Shown here: piece after piece, positions 30,601 through 40,500 of the stretch
Position numbering within the stretch: the first letter of the stretch is position 1
Layout: every line of letters starts with the position of its first letter
DNA from: Holothuria scabra
Taxonomy: Eukaryota > Echinodermata > Holothuroidea > Aspidochirotida > Holothuriidae
Length of the DNA: 64,000 nt
Reading direction: 5' to 3'
NCBI GenBank assembly: GCA_037179385.1
Contig: CM074179.1
Coordinates: 2,418,001-2,482,000 of the forward strand
Program-made: the position numbers and the translations under genes
The notes under the pieces: model-generated
Told to the model about the DNA's origin: nothing
What the model saw: only the letters and a program-made list of their open reading frames with translations
Databases searched by the model: none

Positions 30601-33600
30601 CAATTGTTATCAAATATCAATACTGATACATTTTTAAGGCTATGAAAACTTGCTTGGATGAATGCCTAATGGTGATTTCATAGTCCCTGTGATGCTGCTT
30701 TTCAAACATTTCTGCATATCATATTAATTAGAATTTAATTAACTAGAATTTATAATAATACCCAAATTCATTTAAATTATCATTTCTTTTTGGAAGTGTG
30801 TGTTTTCTTTGTAAAAAGTGATCTCCAAACAAATGCATTCACTTTCACTGTACTGTGTGCCTTGTGCTGTTTCAGTACAAAATTTTTTTTGAAATACCAA
30901 TGTTATCCAAGGTAATACTTTATTCATTAGTCCAACCACTGTACAGTCAATACAACCCACATGCGCTGCAGGCCTATAGCCAACCATTCTACACTTTTCG
31001 CCCTCTCCCCATCTTGAAACATCGAAAACTAACGAAATCACCAAATTTTCAATTGATGGCTTTGGAGACGACAATTGGAAATCAGAAGGAAAAAACTAGA
31101 GCACCATCGCTGCTGATGGCTCAAACCTGTTGAATTAGTGCACAGTGATGACTTCCAGAACCAAGAAAATCACTCACCATGCAATGGGTACAGGGACTCT
31201 ACCTGTCATACATGGCTATTATTTCTTGAACAGATGTACCCACAATTTAGAATGTTTTAATTTCTCTCAGGTAAAATGACAAGGAACTAAATACTTTTTA
31301 GAATGATTACCTTTCTCTTAGGTGTAGCCTTAAAGTGAGAGGCCTCTGTTTCCTTGCTTTCTATTTTTACAGAAATCAAGAAGTCTAGTTATCAAGGAAG
31401 AAAGCAAGTTTAATGAGCTATGATAACACAATTAGTTAGCAAGAGCTTCCTCTCTGATCACAAGAAAAAAATTGACCCTCTTCATCCTTACCTCAAGAAA
31501 GTCTAGTTTTGAAACAGTGTAAGGTGACTCTACCCTTAATTCATCCTCCTGAAGTTGAGTATGTCTACAAAGCCCCTGCATGCACTCACAATACAACCAC
31601 TGTTCTCATCTAACAAAATCTGTTTACACTAACCTAATCAACCTCACACAATTGACAATCTTGCACCTAGACAGTATTAAAGGGAGTTCAGTTCAATGGG
31701 AAACACTGAATTTGTGAGAGTGGTAGGAATAGAGGGGTGGAACAAAATTGGTCTGAAAAGTGTCAAAATTATTATTTATCCAAAAACAGACAAAAAATTG
31801 TAATCAGCACATGCCAGCCACCCATCTGAACAATTTTGAGGACAAGTTTTCAATGCATCTAGGAGAAAATAGCATTTCTAAATATTTACACCTATGACCT
31901 CAATGACCTCAAATGACCTTGGATAAACAAGTAAAGTACAAGATTCAACAACCACTACTTGAGGAATATTATGGCCAACTTTCAAGGACATCAAACACTA
32001 TTTGTGGGAGGAGAGACACTTTATAAAATATTCACAAAACAACTACTAATGACCCCTAGATGACCTTTGACCCCAACTTTTTTAACACAACATGTAGCCC
32101 TATGTCCAATAACCAATGTGTCCAAGTTTTGTTCCAATTTGTCAACAAATGTGCCCCTTAAGAGCATTAAAAGCAAATGTAAACAGACATGATAGGATAG
32201 ACAGATAGACAGAGTGACCGTGGCAGATCACAATAGCACAAACAGCTCCATGAGCTGGTTTGAGCTAATGATAAATTGTGAATGTGTCATTAAATAGACC
32301 TAACCAAAGTAAGTAGTCTGGAGGTATGGCCTGTAGCCAGGGTAGGTGAGGGGGGAGGGCATGGAGCTGAAACCCCCTGAAAATTTTTTCTCTTAAAGAC
32401 TTGGAAGTTTACCATTGACTCCATAAATTTGTACACATTTGGCCGCAGTGGAAAAAGTTTTGCCTCCTAAAAAGGTTTTGGCCCCCTTCAGAGCCTTGTG
32501 TGGCTAGGAATCTGCTGGAGGTAAAAGTTTGGTATTTGATATGAAATATGAACTGGCACTCTGCCAATACCCTGTGTTGCTTTGTTGTACATTGTAAGTT
32601 TGTTATCAGTAAAAACTGAGCTCCCAAATTCAAAATTCTGGCTTAAGACCTCATGACCTGTGACCACCAGCATCATGTGCAATGATATCATCTGTGAAAA
32701 TAGACTCTTGAAGGTGAGAAGATAAAGATGGCACTGGCATTTCATAACAGTGAAACTTTGCAACCAGGAAGTTTGGGCTTCAATTCAAAGGAACGTCAAA
32801 GTAAGGTCAGTTTTTCATCTAAAAGAAATCTATAGTTTTCTAGTCAGAACTGGCTTTGAAAAAGTAAACAAATTTAACCCTCTACCGTTGTGCTCCAATC
32901 GGGGCATATTTGCAGGCCTCTGGGCTCCAAGCTGTGGGTGAAACAGTAAAGATGGGTGACAGCCGTGCTCCCTGCCTGGGTCCAAAGGACCCAAACAACA
33001 GTAAAGGGTTAAAATAAGCCTGTGGAGTGTGTTTACTGCAAAGCTAATGTCGCTGTCTCTGCGTGTGTGCCCAGTCCCATGGTGCAGTTACTTTAGATTA
33101 ACCCTCTAACGTTGTGCTCCAATCGGGGAATATTTGCGCGCCTCGGGAGTGGGCAGAAAAGTGGACGTAGCGCCCCACATCAGCTACCATAGGCTATTGA
33201 TCCCATGACCTTAAAATATTGTTTCATTGATGTGGCCGAATTTTCGGGTAGCTACTTGCAGTTTCGAGCTCTGAGTGAAACAGTAAAGATGGGGGACAGC
33301 CGTGCTCCCCCTTGGGTCCAAGAGGACCCAAACAACACTAAAGGGTTAAAATAAGCCTGTGGAGTGTGTTTACTGCAAAGCTAATGTCGCTGTCTCTGTG
33401 TGTGTGCCCAATCCCATGGTGCAGATACTTTAGATTAACCCTCTACCGTTGTGCTCCAATCGGGGAATATTTGTGCGTCTCGGGAGTGGGCAGAAAAGTG
33501 GACGTAGCGTGCCCCGCATCAGCTTCCATAGGCTATTGACCCTGAGACCTTAAATTATAGTCTCTCTCGTTGTTGTGACCGAATGTTCGGGTAGCTACTT

Positions 33601-36600
33601 CCAGTTTTGAGCTCCGGGTGAAACAGTAAAGATTGGTGACAACCGCCCTCTTGGCCTGGGTCCAAAAGGACCCAAACAACAGTAAAGGGTTAACCTGCTG
33701 TAAATTGTGGAGCTATTGCCACCCAGGCCAGAGGAGTGTCACTTACCAAGATTCCCACCTACTGGAACGACTAAGCGAACTTGACGTTGTTGCAATAAAT
33801 TTGAAACACCCTTTTTACACATTTCCTCAGTGACAGGTAAACTACATTCGATGAAACTGAATCACCCTTGTGACTGCAGATCACTGACTATGGATCCTTG
33901 AAGAGCCTACAGCAAACAAGGCATTCTACTTTTTATACATTGAAAAGATGTGTCTCAAACTTGATAAACTGGACTTACAACTTTTGCTTGTCCCTGAACA
34001 TTTTTGCAATGCAAACTACTTATTATATTGTGCCATACTAAGTTGTACAGTGATTGCACACACATGTGTGTGTGGGTGGGGGGGGGGGGGGGAGGGGGGA
34101 GTACCTAAACGACAGAGTGACACTGAGTTTACATATTGCAAATCTATGGTGGTTGGGTTAGGTTTGATGGTATTTAATGGTCCAGGAAGAAACTGGTATT
34201 TAATATACTGTAGGCCTAGATGTTGAAGTGTTCCCCAGTTTAATATCCCACAATGCCTTGCAATTGAGACAACTTATGTAGTCTGTTGGGGGTTACCTAG
34301 ACCCAAAGCACTACTGAAAAGATATTTTTATGGGGTCAGAAAAGGGGTTTAGGCTAAAAGAGTTTTGAATATATACAGAAAAAGGTTTAGAATTGGGATG
34401 AAGATAAGTCTTGAGGTAGGAACAGGGTTTGGGTAAGGGTTACAGCTTAAGTAATACGTTAGATTAAGTTGGCATCTTTTGTCTTGCGACCTTTGATCAA
34501 GTACAACCTCAGTTCTGAATCCTACCCATGTGTAATGCATTTTTGCAATAAAAAGTTCAACTAATTTCTGCTCACATTGTTGGTGTCTTTTACCATCACG
34601 ATGAACACACAGCATCTCAACAGTATCAAGGACTGGTTGATGGGAGCATACCAAACAGGCAAACCTGTAAATGAGAAGAAACAGAATATATGGATCGGTG
34701 TATATTAACTGTAATGTTCCTACAAACTAAACAAACTGTTGGTTGAGAGACATTTAGAGAAAATTTTTGATAAATACTCACTGAAAAAATGATTGTTTAA
34801 TGGGAATTTGTAAATGCTTGACAAATGAAACCAGGGTGCTAAAAAGCCTGGCTTCAAACCCAGTATCAGCGTGGTCTTTTCAAGCTACCGTACTGTGACA
34901 AATGTGTTTCACATTATGAGTGTTTAAATCTTGCTCTTAATTCCTCCCTCTTTTCTTTTGGCTTGCCTACTTATAAAAAAAACTTGTTGCAGAGTTCATG
35001 AATTCTACCTTGCAACAGAGAGGTTCCTCTAGGAAGACCAGTTACAGTGAACAGCAACTTACATTTTGTCAAAATTCAGACATTACCACTTTCTGATACT
35101 TCCACAATGACCAAACCACACATACAGTATTCTATCACAGCTTTGCATAAAACAGGAATCTAGAATAATGGCTGTTCAGTACAAAATAATGATAAGTAAT
35201 GATATTGCCCTCTGACCTCTCTTCTCTGCGTAGGTACAATCATCTTGAGATGTATAATTGTAAAGTACATGTTTGCAGGGAGTGCTTACTTTCTCCTATC
35301 AGTTTTGGAATGACTGCCCATAGCTAACAGCTTTTATTTGACACTAACATCCAGATAAAGTTTGAGGTAAAAACTAAAACTTCATCTAGCAGGTCTACAG
35401 TAAATATTTGAACTCTGAATTCTTTACACAGAACCAGGAAGGTGTAGGTTAAGATGAAACAATGCTTTCTTCTCCTTTAAAGGCCTAATCCTCTCACTCC
35501 AAACATTTCCCATTCTCCTTACCTTCTTACTTAAGCCCCTCCCACAATTGTCTGAAATTCATCCTCATCCAGACACAGTTTCAGTTTAATATTGCTTCAG
35601 GGTGAGTATAGAAAAGCCCAATGTGTATAATCAAAACACTCTCAGTACAGTTCACGCTGTGTAATATAAGCTTTGGTACTCTGCATTGTTTGAATTAACT
35701 GTCAATCAAAGAGCTGAGCCAATTGAGAGTTTCTGTTAAATCAAATCAAATAATTCCATTTAAACCAGATTTATTTTTACTTAAATCATGATTGTTTAAA
35801 TTAAAATTATGATTTTATTCAATGTGATTTCAATTCAAACAACCATGATACCTTCCATTTCTCATAAGATGTGCCTCATCATCTGGTATATCTCTGGAAA
35901 GAAGTTCCTCCACTCTTCTTTTCTGAAAGAAAAATATTTAAAACTTAGCTGGCCATAATGGAAACAATCTTTAAATTTATAAATTTATGTTAACACACTA
36001 AGACAAAATGTTTTTGTTCATCATGACATTACCCTGCAATTACTACAGTTAACTACAATAATCAAACTTAGAAGCATTGATATGAAAAAAAGAGCCAAGT
36101 ACAGAGTCCTAGCAAAATTGAAAAATCCCTAACCTTGTGTGCATATTACTGGCAAACACTTTTTAAATCACAGCTTATGGCTGACAACAATTCAGCCTTT
36201 TCAATTCAAGGCCATTTATAACGATCCTACCAAACAATCCTTTATAATCAGTGATCCATCTTGCTGTTTTGGATCCAACCAAAGCATATATGTTTAATCG
36301 ATGGCCATAAAATTTACACGTTGATTTCTGCTAATTATAAAAACATTTAGAATTATGAAAACATAAGAAAAACATGTTTATGGGAAACAGAAGGCTAATG
36401 CCAAATGAGATGCTCTTTAGACAAGAGTCTACATCAAGGGGAAAGGGGAATAATGAATTTGTCAGCAGATATGTGAGGTTAGTAAACCTAGCCAATGGCG
36501 TTTTGTTAGAGGATCTGAAAACCCTAGTGATGCTGTCTCTTGTGGGTTCAGTGTTGATGAGCTGGAAATATCCAATTGGTTTATGGGGCCAGGGTTTCTG

Positions 36601-37547
36601 TGGGAAAAAAACTTGTACTCACCCCAGAACAAGCAGGTTTTAACCTTTTAGACCAGAAAGCCAAAAGGCTTAGTGATTCCTTGCCATCAAAAACCTTACC
36701 TGCTTTCAAATTGACAGTGTTTGATAGATTTTTCTTTACATTTTAGGCACAGAATTTTCACAATTTTACTGCTGGTGACCTCAAATGACCTTTGACTTCT
36801 ACCAAAAGCAATAGGCTTCTTTCTTTCAACATGACAAATTTATATACCAAATATGAAGATTATCGGTCACTCCTTTCTGAAGATACCGTGCTTACAAGCC
36901 ATTTTCGAAGTTTTTGCAATTTTACTGCTATTGACCTCAAATGACCTTTGACCTCTACCAAAAACTAAAGGCTTCTCTCTCTCAACATGAAAAATCCATA
37001 TACCAAATATGAAGAGTGTTGGTCTCTCCTAACTGAAGATATCATGTTTACAAGCCATTTTCCGTGTTTTGCAATTTTACCGCTGGTGACCTCAAATGAC
37101 CTTTGACCTCTACCAAAAACAATAGGGTTCTTCCTCTCAACATGACAAATCTATATACCAAGTATGAAAATTTTCGGGCAATCCTATCTGAAGATATCGT
37201 GTTTACAAGCCATTTTCGGCGTTTTTGCAATTTTACCGCTGGTGACCTCAGATGACCTTTGACCTCTACCAAAAATATTACGGTTCTTCTTCTCAACATG
37301 ACAAGTCTATATACCAAGTATGAAAAGTGTCGGTCACTCCTATCTGAAGATATCGTGTTTACAAGCTATTTTTGAAGTTGTCGCAATTTTACCGCTAGTG
37401 ACCTCAAATGACCTTTGACCTCTACCAAAAACAATAGGGTTCTTCCTCTCAACATGATAAATCTATATACCAAACATGAAAAGTGTCGGACATTCCTATC
37501 TTAAGATACTGTGTTTACAAGCAAGTGTCACAAACACACACACACAC

Positions 37548-37579
<32 letters not shown>

Positions 37580-40500
37580 CCATGACATCACCATCGCATA
37601 GATTCCTTGCCTGCCTACGGCAAGGAATCAAAAATGACCCAGAGGTTAAGAATTGCATGTTAATGTTTTCAAAAAAGAAATGCAATTGCCTGGAAGTACT
37701 GTACTGTAGATCATTTAGAGTCATTTTCCACCTGGATTGAAGCGAAAAGAGCTATTGCTCTGTGTATGCTACTAAAGGAAATTCTACAGTAAGGGCTAAA
37801 GGTAACTAAAAGACCTCCTCAAGTCATAAATGTTGGCATAGAAAGACTGTTGGAGGCGAGATGGAAATAATAAGAATGGTGCAAAAACATGAGTTTGAGG
37901 AAGAGTTTGAATGTTTACAGGCCAGTAAAGGTAACAATGAAGTCATGACTGTAAGGAAAGGTAGTAGATTATTCATGTTGGTGGGAGGCTTGGTAGAGCC
38001 AGTATAGATTATAAGGTTAAACATGCATCCTATCATTATTCCCAAGAAGTGTTATATTGCAGAATTACTTGTTAGATATTTTCATGAACTTGAAACTCTT
38101 TGACTACAGACTCATTCCTAAATTCCCTTAGATGTTTTATGGCTATTCAGGGTCCTATACGTCAGTTGCAATGCGCTATGGAAACAAATTTTGTAGGAGT
38201 GAAAAGTGAGTTATTATCAGCCTCAAAGGAAATGGACCATGGGATTGCAAAGAACAAATTACTAGAATCAGGATGTGATTACTTCCACTTTAATTTCAAT
38301 ACACCCAAGCTAGTTAGATGTGCGGTGTATGGGAATGACAGATAAGGACTATGCCCAGTACGTTGGCTTAGGGTTAACCCTAAGCCTCTTACGCCTAATC
38401 GTCTTATCACTTTAAAATCTAAAGTACTTCTACCGCCTCCAGGTAATTTTGAATCTGCAGACGTGTACTCAAGAAAGAGATGGCGAAGAGTGCAACACTT
38501 GTTGAATGTTTTCTGGTCTAGGTGGAAGAAGGAATACCTTAAAAACTTACAAGTTAGGCAAAAATGGGTTTCAAAATTACCAAATAAGGTTAATGATATT
38601 GTGCTACTCACAGACACTGATTTACCTAGAAATGAGTGGCCTATGGCCAGAGTTGTAGAAACAATGGTTGGAGAGGATGGATGTAATCGTAAGGTAAAGG
38701 TAGTACTGAGCTCTCAACTTGATAGCAAGGGCAAGCGTGTAAGAGATGTGAAGGTTTTAGAGAGACCAATTCATAAGTTAATCTTACTCGTGAAGGCCAC
38801 AAGTTGTCATGAAGGGCCATAGTATAATTTTTGTTTTGTGTAGTTTGTGAAAAAAATGTGTTTCATTTTTTGAAGGGTCATGTACAGTAGTGAATATATC
38901 GTGTGTTGCTTTAAGGTTCAACTGTATCTACTGTGTACCTTCAGATCGGTTATGTAATCCTTGTATTGTTATATTTGGTGCACCTGCTTCCTGCTCAGTA
39001 AAGCATGCAGTGCATTCCTATAAAAAGGTTTGCACGTGGCGTAGGTAGTGTCTCTCTAAACCAGCTTGCAAAGGAGATGCTTGTATTTAATATCTTCAAA
39101 GAGGTTGCACATGGCATGGTAGTGTCTTTCTGAAGTAATTGCAAAACGACGTGCTTGTACTATGTTTGTTTGCTTGTACACTTGGGGATGGAAACTTGTA
39201 TTACTATTCCAGTGCTGAAGGCGCTCTAAAGAGCTAAAGAGGTATGTGTATGTTTTTGAGTAGAGAAACCTTGGGGTTGGCCTAGAGTATGTTTGAATGT
39301 ATGTAATTTGCAGTGTGGTGCTGAAAGAAGATCTGAGCAATAATTCCCTTCCCTTCCCCCTGCCCCGCCCTTGTGTAGAATTTGCATAGAGTTTATGTGT
39401 GTGTGTGTGAAAGTTATATTATTTTTGTGACGTATAGTTGTGCAATTTAATGTTTGTGTAGAAATATGAGAAATTAGTTTATGCAAGCGAAAAAATTTTG
39501 ATACTGATATATTTTTGTATTTCTTCATAATTTTGGTAGTTTCAAGGAATTTTGGAGTCTTGTATATGATGTGACAAGTTTGCGGTTGCGGTCGCTAGAA
39601 TATATTTTGACTCAATGGAAAAGAACTTCTGTCTGTCTCTTAGTCTTCTCTGTGCCTTCACCAGTATACTCCCTTTCCAGAAGAATTGGGGAAAGCAAAA
39701 TCCCTCATCTTTTCATTTCCATATTATAAGTCAATATCTTGGTTCTCATGAAATTAGAAGAGGATACCCTTGATGCAATATTTGAACTTGGCCAATTTTC
39801 AGGAATAAATAGCCTATAAAACCCTTCAGATATTGCACCTCATGGGGACCTTGAAAGACCCATTTACCCCTTCAACTACCTGTAACTTTGGCCAATGGCA
39901 GCATCATTTGAATTTGGGGTTTGGCAATTACAAATCCCCTTCTCCTTTTTGACTTTCTGGCAATAACCCCTGCAGGATGTCTAAACCCTAAACACAAACA
40001 ACTATTAATTATATACCAATAGGTCTTTTAAAACGAGACCAGTAAAATTAGGTTCTACCACAAAAACTTGTCAACATATTACTGCCTTAAAGCATTGCAC
40101 AGTTTGGGAGTTTACTACAGTACATACTCTGACAAGCTAACTTTCACTCATTAAAAATTCTTTAGGAGAAACAAAACTGCCTAATATCAAGCCTTGCAAA
40201 ACACTTCTCAAGCAATGGCAATGAACAAGAGAATTACTTTTGACCCTTAAATAACTACAAAACAAAAGAGAATTTGTATCAAAGAGAACTTTGAAAACAT
40301 ACAGGACTCCCCCTAAGTTAACCCTTCTCAACCCTAGGTCACAATGATGATAAGCCAGAGATGTCAGTCTATAGTGTGCTTATCAATAATACATAAAAAT
40401 GAGCAAGTTTCAATGCCCTCTTTTAAGTTGTGAGTCGTCAAAATGATGTCACACCTAAAGGCACATACATTAAATTAGTCTAGTACCCACATTTTTTTGT

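Noticed and set aside
30876..30911. 36-bp plus-strand exon-like stretch
   Set aside because: Good splice borders, but the 12-residue peptide is unknown and no further exon supports it; kept only as a note in the findings.
33725..33833. 35-codon plus-strand frame that looks protein-like
   Set aside because: No family recognised, no consistent exon borders, next to transposon debris.
36374..36643. 89-codon plus-strand frame
   Set aside because: I could not tie it to the BEL/Pao remnant or to any gene; no motif seen.
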